A stretch of DNA of 64,000 bases from Bifidobacterium castoris (GTDB taxonomy: Bacteria; Actinomycetota; Actinomycetes; Actinomycetales; Bifidobacteriaceae). A program made the position numbers and the translations under genes. This document shows, one piece after another, positions 18,012-25,726 of this stretch (its first letter is position 1; every line of letters starts with the position of its first letter). The DNA lies in NCBI RefSeq assembly GCF_003952025.1, contig NZ_QXGI01000007.1, forward strand, positions 53,426 to 117,425, read 5' to 3'. The notes under the pieces are model-generated. The model had not been told where the DNA came from and searched no databases. It saw only the letters and a program-made list of their open reading frames with translations.

Positions 18012-18212
18012 GAGCCACCCCCATGATACTTGTAGACGTCTCCACTCTGAGACATCTACGAACACTATAAAAATCAGGGAAAACGATAGTCAAGCATTCT
18101 ACCCATATTGTGTATGCGGGCCCAATCAATCTGCTAAGAGAAGCTCGGTCGGGCGAATCTGCATCATTCAGCACAAGACCAATTGTTTGTATTCACTTAG
18201 TTGTGGACGGCG

Positions 18213-18499
18213 TGAGGTGTTGCAGGAAAGTTGGACTCTTGAGTGGGATGGGAGTCCGTTGGTGGTGAAGTACACAAGGGAGCAGAGGCTTCGTGCGGTG
18301 CGGTTGTATGAGCAGTATGATCGCAGCGCGGCGTCGTTGATCAACGAGCTGGGGTATCCGTCCAGAATGATGCTGGCGCGCTGGGGCGACGAGTCGGAGC
18401 CGGGATGGCGCCTGCTGCGTCGCGCGCCGGTGGACGAGGCGACGAGGCGCCGGGCGGTGGCGAGGTACGCGTGTTTATGTTCAATGTTTCTTAGGCAGG
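18213..18499 (+). mobile_element. IS3-type remnant: left end and internally deleted orfA
   Basis: From 18213 (TGAGGTGTTGC) this reproduces, in the opposite orientation, the left end of the element ending at 20196. It includes the AGTCCG(C/T)TGGTGGTGAAGTAC start of orfA at 18262. The protein matches orfA (REQRLRAVRLYE-YDRSAAS), but the two helix-turn-helix repeats are fused: the first LARW is joined directly to the D-E-EPG segment after the second. Similarity stops after RRRAVAR at about 18465, the same point at which the other copy diverges. Confidence 0.7.
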
Positions 18500-18543
18500 T
18501 GGGGTGGTGCATAAATCTTCGACTGCGTTGTCGCTGTTCTTGA

Positions 18544-19680
18544 TTATGCCATGAGGCCCAGTCTGCGTCGTCGTTTGGTGATGCTGGTGCCGTATTGGGT
18601 CTTGATGCGTTCGTCCCTGTACCAGACCATGTAGTCGTCAAGGGCGTCGATGAACTCGTCGATGCCCTGGTCCCGATGGTTCTGGTTGTGGTAGAACTCC
18701 TGCTTCAATCGGCCGAAGAAGCCCTCGGCGGCGGCGTTGTCCGGCGAGCAGCCCCTGGCGCTCATGGAACGCGTCAGCCCGTGGCGTTCGCAGATGCGGA
18801 TCCATCCGGGCCAGCGGCAGTGGCATCCCCGCTCCGAGTGGATGACCGGCCGCTCGCCGTCCTTGAGGGTGGCGCATGCCTGTTCGAGCATGGTGTCGGC
18901 CAGTTCGGCCGTCGGGCTGGTGCCGATGCTCCATGCCACGGGCATCCCGTCGTAGCAGTCGATGACCGGGCTGAGGTATATCTTGCATTCGCCGATGCGG
19001 AATTCGGTGATGACCCACAGCCGGTTGGGCGCTTTGGCGTGGAAGCGGCGTTTGACGATGTTGGCGGGCGCCGGGCCGTGCTCGCCCGAATAGGAGTTGT
19101 AGCGCCTGCGGCTCTTGAGCCTGGGCGTGATGCCATGCGCGCTCATGACCCGCATGACACGTCTGGCGCACACGCGGATGCCCCGCTCGCGCAGCATCTG
19201 CCATATGCGCCGGTAGCCGTAGCGTTCCCGGCTTTGCCTGAACGCGTCCATGACCGGCTCGACCAGCCATTCGTCCCTTCCGGGCCGGTCGAATCGTCGG
19301 CGGTTGTGGTAGAACGTGCTGCGCGAAAGCCCGAACCGGCCCCACAGGTCCCTCAGCCGCATGGCGAACATGCCGGCCAGATGCAGCACCAGACGGGTCT
19401 TCCCGGCGTTGGCCGGGTTGTCAGGGTCTGCGCCCCGCTCTTTTCCCAACAGCTGCCTGGTGTATCGGACGGCCTCCACCTCGATCTCGAGTTCGAGGCG
19501 TTCGGCCCGCAGGGCCGCCAGCTGCGCGACGAGCTCGTCGCGTTCCCGACGCATGTCCCCGATCGGCCGTCCCGCGCAGGACGCCGGCGCTGGATCGTCC
19601 ACCACGGACGCCTCATCGAATTCCACGGACCAAGCCGACGCATGAGCGAAGCCCTCATGTTCGACCACACCAACAACCAA
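18544..19680 (-). CDS. IS3-family transposase OrfB with damaged catalytic triad
   Basis: 378 residues. A coiled-coil (RRERDELVAQLAALRAERLELEIEVE, about residues 44-70) precedes the HTH_21 and rve integrase domains (RFGLSRSTFYHNRRRF; RYGYRRIWQMLRERG). Active elements read W(V/L)TDITEF at the first catalytic Asp; here RLWVITEF lacks the two residues TD. At the second Asp, HSDRG has become HSERG. The Glu motif EGFFGRLK is intact. The enzyme is therefore predicted to be dead. The first 40 residues probably come from noncoding sequence, because the nominal start (TTG) lies just after an in-frame stop. Confidence 0.85.
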   Translation of the reverse strand: MVVGVVEHEGFAHASAWSVEFDEASVVDDPAPASCAGRPIGDMRRERDELVAQLAALRAERLELEIEVEAVRYTRQLLGKERGADPDNPANAGKTRLVLHLAGMFAMRLRDLWGRFGLSRSTFYHNRRRFDRPGRDEWLVEPVMDAFRQSRERYGYRRIWQMLRERGIRVCARRVMRVMSAHGITPRLKSRRRYNSYSGEHGPAPANIVKRRFHAKAPNRLWVITEFRIGECKIYLSPVIDCYDGMPVAWSIGTSPTAELADTMLEQACATLKDGERPVIHSERGCHCRWPGWIRICERHGLTRSMSARGCSPDNAAAEGFFGRLKQEFYHNQNHRDQGIDEFIDALDDYMVWYRDERIKTQYGTSITKRRRRLGLMA

Positions 19681-20147
19681 TCAACCACAACCAGCATGCC
19701 CCAATGACCAAACCCGAAAAAACTACATGACCAAAACCAAAACACCGACTTGACAAAATACAACCTCGCCGCCGCCCGCCGCCTCGTCGGCTCGTCCACC
19801 GGCGCACGCCGCAACCGGCGCCGGCCCGGCTCCAACTCGTCGACCCAACGCGCCAACACCTCGTGGCTCGGATACCCCAGCGCGCGCAGCGTGCGCCGCA
19901 GACACCGCCCATGCCGCAGATAGTGATCGACCGCGGCGCGTTTCTGCTCGAACGTGTAACGTTCCCCGCGCCCGTCGCCAAGCGAGCCACCGTCATCGCG
20001 GCCGGCCTCGACCCATGCCCGATGCCAGCGCGCCAGCATCTGCCGGGACGGATACCCCAGCTCGTTGATCACCGACGCCGCGCTGCGATCGTACCGCTCG
20101 TACAACCGCACCGCACGAAGCCTCTGCTCCCTCGAGTACTTCACCAC
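19353..20147 (-). pseudogene. IS3-family OrfA (decayed C-terminal half)
   Basis: Start GTG at 20147 with AAAGGAG upstream. Two tandem helix-turn-helix segments (REQRLRAVRLYERYDRSAASVINELGYPS and FEQKRAAVDHYLRHGRCLRRTLRALGYPS), each ending LARW, recognise the element ends in this family. Recognisable sequence ends near 19770. The frame stays open to 19353, but from there on it is a hydrophobic, then arginine-rich, out-of-frame reading of orfB. A T TTT TTC heptamer at 19716-19722 is in the right phase for -1 slippage, but the new frame meets a stop before orfB. Confidence 0.7.
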
Positions 20148-20212
20148 CAGCGGACTCCTTTCCCACCAAAGAGTCCAAGAAATCGGCACCACCTCAAAAC
20201 GGGAACATTCGG

Positions 20213-20240
20213 TTGAGAAATTCCGTGTCCGTCATAATAC
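20213..20240 (+). promoter_or_regulatory. Putative sigma-A promoter of module copy 2
   Basis: TTGAGA (20213-20218) and TAATAC (20235-20240) are separated by 16 bases, about 90 bases upstream of the small secreted-protein gene. They lie immediately outside the IS end at 20196. Confidence 0.5.
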
Positions 20241-20330
20241 TGGTGATCATGATGAGCATATTTCATCATCGATTCTCGCACGCCGATGTACAAGATGGCC
20301 CAAAGGCGAAAGACCAGGGAAGGAGCTGAT

Positions 20331-20695
20331 ATGGTTCGGATTCCACATACAAAACAGACGAAGAAGGCCGTTGGAGGGTCGGCCGCATGCTTGATGACAT
20401 TGGGCTTGGTATTCGGTTTTGCCACGCCGGCCCATGCGCAGCAGAACAGATTCACGCCATACTTCAGAAACAGCGACGTGTGGGTCGGCGATGTGCACAT
20501 GGATGTGCTTGCTCGAGACGATGCGTCCAAGATGGTGGCTTCATCCAGGTCCCGCGGCTCATACTGCGAAGCATCGCAAGACACCAACCAAAAATACGGG
20601 ATATCTCCGATATGGGCAAGACATGCGGCGCAACGGTTCTGGCCTCTCAGTCCATCAAATCGGCTGGCGACTACGCCTACTACGCTACCCGGTGA
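20331..20695 (+). pseudogene. Small secreted Cys protein, module copy 2 (apparent 1-base deletion)
   Basis: ATG 20331 follows AAGGAG. The signal peptide is intact (positive MVRIPHTKQTKK, hydrophobic core, cleavage near ATPAHAQQ). The frame matches copy 1 through RGSYCEASQDTNQK, then runs off into unrelated sequence ending at 20702. One extra A in the AAAAA tract at 20590-20594 restores a frame ending at 20695 with DMGKTCGATVLASQ and the conserved end DYAYYATR. The restored mature protein would be about 85 residues with two Cys, like copy 1 (SYCEA-Q matches GYCEA-Q). It may be a true frameshift, slippage-controlled expression or a sequencing deletion. Confidence 0.65.
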
Positions 20696-20711
20696 CCCGT
20701 GACACATCGGT

Positions 20712-20743
20712 TTGCCGGCCGCATCGCCAATTGAGGCCGGCAA
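20712..20743 (+). promoter_or_regulatory. Hairpin between the two genes of module copy 2
   Basis: TTGCCGGCC (20712-20720) and GGCCGGCAA (20735-20743) pair perfectly. The hairpin has the same position as that of copy 1, between the small gene and the lipoprotein, but an unrelated sequence, so the structure rather than the sequence seems conserved. Confidence 0.6.
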
Positions 20744-20771
20744 TCCGCAAATACCTCTAAGGTGGGTCATA

Positions 20772-21512
20772 ATGTCTTTCATTCGCAGAGGCTGTAGTGT
20801 GCTATTGTGCACCGCGCTGACTTTGGGATTGACATCCTGCGGATCGTCCGTCTCCTCTTCCGGTGGATGGAGCGAGAGCGGCGACACATTCCAAATGGCC
20901 GGTAGCGTTAGTGAACGTATCAAGAATCTGCTGGAGTATCACGCAGATATGGACCAGTCGCAGCGTCAGATGCTTGAACGTGCACTCGCCAACGAAGGTG
21001 AGATCTCCCATGCCGACTATCTGACGGCATGGGGCAACTACCGTCAATGTCTGATCGCCAAGGGGTACAATCCGCCGACGATGCGCCTGATTAACGGGGT
21101 GTACATCCACCAGACCAAGATTGACACCAGCGGCATGAGCGAGGCACAGCAGGATAAGCTCAACCGCGACGTCGATGGTTGTCAAGCCCGATACGTGCTT
21201 TCAGTGGATGATATCTACCGTCTGAATGTGGCAAATCCCGGTCTATACAGCAATCCCGATGTCGCATTGGTAGATTGCCTTCGCCGCCACGCGCTGGTTC
21301 CCAAAGACTATTCAGTGAACCAGTACCGTGCCGAAAGTGAGCGCTTCTTCGACACTGATGTCTCTGATACAAAGACTGAACGCGAGGCCTATACTAAACG
21401 ACGCGAAGCGTTCAGCTTTGACTTCAACACCCTGCAGGCCCGTACCTGTGTGGACACCAATGACTCCAGTCTGCTCATCGATGAACTCGAAACGTGGAAG
21501 CCGCTCAGCTGA
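20772..21512 (+). CDS. Unrecognised four-Cys lipoprotein, module copy 2
   Basis: 246 residues from ATG 20772 (AAGGTGGG upstream). The signal peptide MSFIRRGCSVLLCTALTLGL ends in lipobox LTSC, followed by a Ser/Gly linker. It is clearly homologous to the protein at 16779-17555: QRQMLERALANEG-ISHADY--AW-NYRQCL-AKGY-PP-M, then DGC, NPGLYSNPD--LVDCLRR, F-FDF, and a late TC. All four mature cysteines align, consistent with two disulfides outside the cell. It is otherwise of unknown family. The preceding small secreted protein is its only operon partner, and the downstream neighbour def has its own start signals. An immunity, receptor or toxin-modifying role is possible but unproven. Confidence 0.8.
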   Translation: MSFIRRGCSVLLCTALTLGLTSCGSSVSSSGGWSESGDTFQMAGSVSERIKNLLEYHADMDQSQRQMLERALANEGEISHADYLTAWGNYRQCLIAKGYNPPTMRLINGVYIHQTKIDTSGMSEAQQDKLNRDVDGCQARYVLSVDDIYRLNVANPGLYSNPDVALVDCLRRHALVPKDYSVNQYRAESERFFDTDVSDTKTEREAYTKRREAFSFDFNTLQARTCVDTNDSSLLIDELETWKPLS

Positions 21513-21600
21513 CATCGCTCACGCATAATGGCCGCATGATCCAAGAATCATCACCGGCACCCGACGCGACGCTGTGAGCCGCCGCGGCCGCCGACTGCGG

Positions 21601-21626
21601 CCCCGCGCATGCTCCCATGCGCGGGG
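21601..21626. terminator. Hairpin upstream of def
   Basis: Perfect ten-base arms CCCCGCGCAT/ATGCGCGGGG with a six-base loop. It lies after the lipoprotein gene and just before the def promoter, so it probably ends the island transcript. Confidence 0.6.
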
Positions 21627-21646
21627 CACCGCTATACTTGCTGCCC

Positions 21647-22075
21647 ATGCAACGAACGATCGTCACCTCCATCCCGTTCCTGTCCAAGCCGTCCGAAGAC
21701 GCCGATCCGAACGACTCGGCCGACGCCGCGACCGCGGCCGACCTCGTCGACACGCTCAAGGCGAACCGCGGGCGCTGCGTCGGCATGGCCGCGAACATGA
21801 TCGGCGAACGCAAACGCATCATCGCCTTCGTCGACGAGGATCTCGACGGCCTGGTCACCGTCATGTTCAACCCGGTCGTCACGCACGCCGACGATCCGTA
21901 CGAGACGCGGGAGGGCTGCCTGTCGCTCGAGGGCGAGCGGCCGGCGCGCCGGTGGGAGCATATCGACGTCGAATATCTGACGCGGCGCGGGCGCGAACGG
22001 CGCGCCTCCTTCGACGGCTTCACCGCGCAGATCATCCAGCACGAGATCGACCACTGCGGCGGCGTGGTCATCTGA
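21647..22075 (+). CDS. def: Peptide deformylase (short type)
   Basis: 142 residues from ATG 21647. It removes the formyl group from nascent proteins. The three metallo-deformylase motifs are recognisable: motif 1 as GMAANMIG (usually GLAAxQ), motif 2 EGCLSLE with the metal-binding Cys, and motif 3 QHEIDHCGG with the two His ligands and Glu. The protein is shorter than canonical deformylases and has Asn where motif 1 has Gln, as in short Gram-positive paralogues. A TATACT box lies only about ten bases before the ATG with no Shine-Dalgarno, suggesting a leaderless mRNA. A full-length second deformylase elsewhere is likely. Confidence 0.88.
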   Translation: MQRTIVTSIPFLSKPSEDADPNDSADAATAADLVDTLKANRGRCVGMAANMIGERKRIIAFVDEDLDGLVTVMFNPVVTHADDPYETREGCLSLEGERPARRWEHIDVEYLTRRGRERRASFDGFTAQIIQHEIDHCGGVVI

Positions 22076-22215
22076 GCGTGTGCCCGCGGCGACGATGGAA
22101 TATACGCGCCGCCGCCGCGGTAGGACGAAGTGTAGACCGCTTTTGGAATAATGGTTGTGCATTTGCGACCGCTTCGATTCCACGAAGCAAGACGGACAAC
22201 GGAACGGAACCAACT

Positions 22216-23892
22216 TTGGCTGAGTTTATCTATCAGATGATCAACGCCCGCAAGGCGTACGGCGACCGCGTGATCCTCGACAACGTCACGCTGAGCTTCC
22301 TGCCGGGCGCGAAGATCGGCGTGGTCGGCCCCAATGGCATGGGCAAGTCCACGCTGCTCAAAATCATGGCGGGACTCGACACCGTCAGCAACGGCGAGGC
22401 GTCGCTCACGCCGGGCTACACGGTCGGCATCCTGCAGCAGGAGCCGCCGCTCGACGAGGACAAGACCGTCGGCGAGAACATCAAGATGGCCTTCGGCGGC
22501 ATCGCCGACAAGGTCGCGCGCTTCAACGAGATCGGCGAGGAGATGGCGAACCCGGACGCCGACTTCGATGCGCTGATGGAGGAGATGGGCAAGCTGCAGA
22601 CCGAGATCGACGCGGCGAACGGCTGGGATCTCGACTCGCAGCTCGAGCAGGCGATGGACGCGCTGCAGTGCCCGGACCCGGACACGCCGGTGTCGGTGTG
22701 CTCGGGCGGTGAGCGCCGCCGTGTCGCGCTGTGCAAGCTGCTGCTCGAGGCGCCGGACCTGCTGCTGCTCGACGAGCCGACGAACCATCTGGACGCCGAG
22801 TCGATCCTGTGGCTCGAGAAGTTCCTGCACCAGTATCAGGGCGCCGTCATCGCCGTCACCCACGACCGCTACTTCATGGACAACGTCGCCGAATGGATCT
22901 GCGAGGTCGACCGCGGCCAGCTCTACCCGTACAAGGGCAACTACTCCACCTATCTGGAGACGAAGGCGAAGCGCATGGAGATCCAGGGCGCCAAGGACGC
23001 CAAGCTCGCCAAGCGCCTGAAGAACGAGCTCGAATGGGTGCGTTCCTCGCCGAAGGCCCGCCAGGCGAAGAACAAGGCGCGTCTCGAGCGCTACGACCAG
23101 ATGGAGCAGGAGGCGCGCAACTCGAAGAAGCTCGACTTCTCCGAGATCCAGATCCCGCCGGGACCGCGCCTGGGCTCGACGGTGCTCGAGGCCGAGCACA
23201 TCCACAAGGCCTTCGGCGACCGCGTGCTCATCGACGACCTGAGCTTCACGCTGCCGCGCAACGGCATCGTCGGCGTCATCGGCCCCAACGGCGTCGGCAA
23301 GTCGACGCTGTTCAAGACGATCGTCGGCCTCGAGCCGCTGTCGGGCGGCGACCTCAAGATCGGCGACACCGTCAAGATCAGCTACGTCGACCAGAACCGC
23401 GCCGGTCTCGACCCGAACAAGAACCTGTGGGAGGCCGTCTCGGACGGCAACGACTTCATCGAGGTCGGCGGCGTCGAGGTGCCGACGCGCGCCTACGTCG
23501 CGAGCTTCGGCTTCAAGGGATCCGACCAGCAGAAGCTCACCGGCGTGCTCTCCGGCGGCGAACGCAACCGACTCAACCTGGCGCTCACGCTCAAGCAGGG
23601 CGGCAACCTGCTGCTGCTCGACGAGCCGACGAACGATCTGGACGTCGAGACGCTCGAAAGCCTCGAGAACGCGCTCATCGAGTTCCCGGGCTGCGCCGTC
23701 GTGATCTCGCACGACCGCTGGTTCCTTGACCGCATCGCCACGCACATCCTCGCGTGGGAGGGCGACGACGAGAACCCGGCGCGCTGGTACTGGTTCGAAG
23801 GCAACTTCCAGTCGTACCAGGAGAACAAGATCGCGCGTCTGGGCGAAGAGGCGGCGCGGCCGCACCGTCTGCACCGCAAGCTCACCCGCTGA
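22216..23892 (+). CDS. ettA: Energy-dependent translational throttle protein EttA (ABC-F)
   Basis: 558 residues with two ABC domains and no membrane segment. It begins LAEFIYQMINARKAYGDRVILD, the family N-terminus, from a TTG at 22216. Walker A GPNGMGKST and GPNGVGKST, signature motifs SGGERRR and SGGERNR, and Walker B LLLDEPTNHLD and LLLDEPTNDLD are all intact, joined by the charged ABC-F linker (AKRMEIQGAKDAKLAKRLKNELEWV). ABC-F proteins of this group bind the ribosomal E site and couple translation to energy state. The initiation region has only a weak Shine-Dalgarno. It is monocistronic with a strong terminator. Confidence 0.93.
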   Translation: MAEFIYQMINARKAYGDRVILDNVTLSFLPGAKIGVVGPNGMGKSTLLKIMAGLDTVSNGEASLTPGYTVGILQQEPPLDEDKTVGENIKMAFGGIADKVARFNEIGEEMANPDADFDALMEEMGKLQTEIDAANGWDLDSQLEQAMDALQCPDPDTPVSVCSGGERRRVALCKLLLEAPDLLLLDEPTNHLDAESILWLEKFLHQYQGAVIAVTHDRYFMDNVAEWICEVDRGQLYPYKGNYSTYLETKAKRMEIQGAKDAKLAKRLKNELEWVRSSPKARQAKNKARLERYDQMEQEARNSKKLDFSEIQIPPGPRLGSTVLEAEHIHKAFGDRVLIDDLSFTLPRNGIVGVIGPNGVGKSTLFKTIVGLEPLSGGDLKIGDTVKISYVDQNRAGLDPNKNLWEAVSDGNDFIEVGGVEVPTRAYVASFGFKGSDQQKLTGVLSGGERNRLNLALTLKQGGNLLLLDEPTNDLDVETLESLENALIEFPGCAVVISHDRWFLDRIATHILAWEGDDENPARWYWFEGNFQSYQENKIARLGEEAARPHRLHRKLTR

Positions 23893-23912
23893 CCTTCCGC
23901 GCCGGCGGCCCC

Positions 23913-23977
23913 GAAGGGCCCGGTTGCGAACACGACCGTCGTATAACCTGACGGCGGTGTTCGCAACCGGGCCCTTT
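23913..23977 (+). terminator. Terminator of ettA
   Basis: Arms of 21 bases (23913-23933 and 23957-23977) pair almost perfectly around a 23-base loop; the right arm ends CCCTTTC. Beyond it, to 24197, no gene is seen. A GATGTTC...GAACATC repeat (about 24008-24043) and the tesB promoter region lie there. Confidence 0.75.
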
Positions 23978-24197
23978 CGCGATCATGAACGCGGCAGGGC
24001 GCACCCGGGATGTTCGCATGAACACCGACCCCCATGAACATCGTCCCCGCCGGCTACGCTGTCGGCGGCAATCGGACGGGATTTGCCCGTTTCTTAACAC
24101 GCCGCTGATAGATTGCAGACAGTCAGCGCAACCGCCCGCGCAACGGGCGCCATCCGGGCGCAGCGAGATCCCGCCCCCGAACAAGAAAGGACGCCGC

Positions 24198-25109
24198 ATG
24201 ACGTCGGACACCACTCCCCTGAAGCATCTGATCGATGTGCTGAACCTCGGCGAACCTTCCGTCTACCGCGACCACACCTACATCAGCGGCGAGAGCATGT
24301 ACTTCCCGACCGGCCGCGTCTACGGCGGCCAGGTCATCGCCCAATCGCTCGTCGCCGCCTCGAAGACGGTGCCGGAAGGACGCGAGCCGCATTCGATCCA
24401 CGGCTATTTCATCGCCCCCGGCGACATCCACGAGGATCTGCTCTTCGACGTCGAGAACCTGCGCGACGGCCATTCGTTCTCGGCGCGCCGCGTCAACGTC
24501 ACGCAGTCGCAGGGATCGATCCTCACGGCGATCGCGAGCTTCCAGAAGCCCGGACAGCCGGGCGTCGAATACGCCGACCCGATGCCCGCCGACGTCCCCG
24601 AACCGGAGACGCTCAAAAGCTCGAAGGAGCTGATGGCGCCGTACGCCGACCAGTCGAACTTCGCGAAGTACTATGCGTGCAAGTCCCCCTTCGACATCCG
24701 CTACGTGTCCCAGCCGATCCTGCTCGGTCCGGACAAAAAGAGCGCGGCCGCCGATTGCGGCCGTCAGCTCGTGTGGATGCGCGCCGACGGCGACTGCGAC
24801 GTGTCCCAGACGATGCACCGCGCGATCCTCGCGCTCGGCTGCGACCAGATTATGCTCGAGCCGATCCTGCGCCGCACTGGACTGACGGTGATGACACCGG
24901 GCATCTCCTTCGCCTCGATCGACCATTCGATGTGGTGGTACCGCGACGTCGACGTCACCGACTGGCATCTGTACGTGCAGGACACGCCCACCGCCGCCCA
25001 CGGCCGCGGCCTGTCGACGGCGAAGGTCTACCGCCGCGATGGCACGCTCGTCGCCGCGATCGTGCAGGAGGCGATGGTGCGCGTCCCGCAGCCGGCGGAC
25101 GCGCGCTGA
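24198..25109 (+). CDS. tesB: Acyl-CoA thioesterase II
   Basis: 303 residues with the double hot-dog TesB fold. It hydrolyses acyl-CoA to free fatty acid and CoA. The N-terminal hot-dog has YGGQVIAQSLVAA (about 41-53), HSIHGYFIAPGD with the catalytic-region residues, and SFSARRVNVTQ. The second repeat ends with MTPGISFASIDHSMWWYRDVDVTDWHLY and GRGLSTAKVYRRDGTLVAAIVQEAMVR, the standard TesB signature. AAAGGA before ATG 24198 fixes the start. It is a single-gene unit between ettA and the convergent fol remnant. Substrate range is unknown. Confidence 0.92.
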   Translation: MTSDTTPLKHLIDVLNLGEPSVYRDHTYISGESMYFPTGRVYGGQVIAQSLVAASKTVPEGREPHSIHGYFIAPGDIHEDLLFDVENLRDGHSFSARRVNVTQSQGSILTAIASFQKPGQPGVEYADPMPADVPEPETLKSSKELMAPYADQSNFAKYYACKSPFDIRYVSQPILLGPDKKSAAADCGRQLVWMRADGDCDVSQTMHRAILALGCDQIMLEPILRRTGLTVMTPGISFASIDHSMWWYRDVDVTDWHLYVQDTPTAAHGRGLSTAKVYRRDGTLVAAIVQEAMVRVPQPADAR

Positions 25110-25144
25110 CGCGCTGCCCGTCACTTTTCCCCTTCAGGCCGCCG

Positions 25145-25726
25145 TCACCTGCCGTGTGCGGCGGTCTCGTCGTCGCCGTCGTCCTTCCATGCGACGCCGC
25201 GGTCGCGCCGTTCGCCGCGCATCCCGTTGCGCCGCTGCTCGATCTTCGGATGTTCGGGGCCCTCGGACGGCGGCAGCTGGCAGAATCCTTCGCCGATGAT
25301 GCCGCAGACCATGTCGATCAGGCTCGCCGCGCACGCGATGACGCATTCGACGGCGATCCGGCGGTAGTACGGCGCCTGCAGATGCCCGACGATCATGAGC
25401 AGTTCGCCCGCGTACCAGCCGAGCAGCACGGCGCCGGCGAGCGCGAGCGCCTTCGACAGAATCAGCGTGTCGACGGCGCGTTCGGGCGTGATCGTCTTGA
25501 GCTGCACGCGTTTACGCGGCTCGGTCGTCGTGTAGCGGCGCACCTGCCATGCGGCGACGAGCACGCCGACGCCGAAGACGGCGAGCATCGCCGAGACGAA
25601 CCACGGCAGCCCGAGCAGCAAGACATGGTGGCGTTCCTCGAGCGCGCCCGTCGCGGCGCCGCCGCCGACGCCGAGCGCGGCGGCCAGCGGATACATCCAC
25701 CAGCGTGTGCGATGCGCCGCCCTCAT
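25145..25726 (-). CDS. DUF3180-like membrane protein at the end of the fol remnant
   Basis: 193 residues with about four hydrophobic segments: residues 8-28 (WMYPLAAALGVGGGAATG), 36-56 (LGLPWFVSAMLAVFGVGVLV), about 88-108 (LALAGAVLLGWYAGELLMIVG) and 117-135. The C-terminal tail is long and charged. Actinobacterial genomes commonly place a DUF3180 membrane protein directly after folB/folK, and this gene overlaps the FolB-FolK remnant by four bases (ATGA), so I assign it on position plus topology. The function of the family is not established. Confidence 0.65.
   Translation of the reverse strand: MRAAHRTRWWMYPLAAALGVGGGAATGALEERHHVLLLGLPWFVSAMLAVFGVGVLVAAWQVRRYTTTEPRKRVQLKTITPERAVDTLILSKALALAGAVLLGWYAGELLMIVGHLQAPYYRRIAVECVIACAASLIDMVCGIIGEGFCQLPPSEGPEHPKIEQRRNGMRGERRDRGVAWKDDGDDETAAHGR

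Larger units (their letters stand above)
18500..20196 (-). mobile_element. IS3-family insertion element, probably inactive
   Basis: The proposed ends are TGGGGTGGTGCATAAATCTT (from 18500) and, on the minus strand, TGAGGTGGTGCCGATTTCTT (from 20196), which match at most positions. The element contains orfA (two helix-turn-helix repeats) and orfB (DDE integrase) on the minus strand. About 100 bases of G/T-rich filler (minus strand) at 19683-19785 separates the homologous parts and looks like degeneration or a secondary insertion. No clear target-site duplication was found. It sits between the two copies of the secreted-protein/lipoprotein module. Confidence 0.7.

Noticed and set aside
19716-19722. 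T TTT TTC slippery heptamer as a programmed -1 frameshift joining orfA and orfB
   Set aside because: The phase is right, but the frame entered after slippage meets a TGA before orfB, so no fusion transposase would be made.
16779-21512. Lactococcin 972 bacteriocin system
   Set aside because: Only the small size, signal peptide and -YYR end are reminiscent; the seven-helix immunity protein and ABC exporter that accompany that family are absent, so the name is not used.
21505-23874. 789-codon minus-strand frame opposite def and ettA
   Set aside because: It is the complement of two well-supported genes, and its protein is low-complexity and unrelated to any family; GC-rich DNA keeps antisense frames open.
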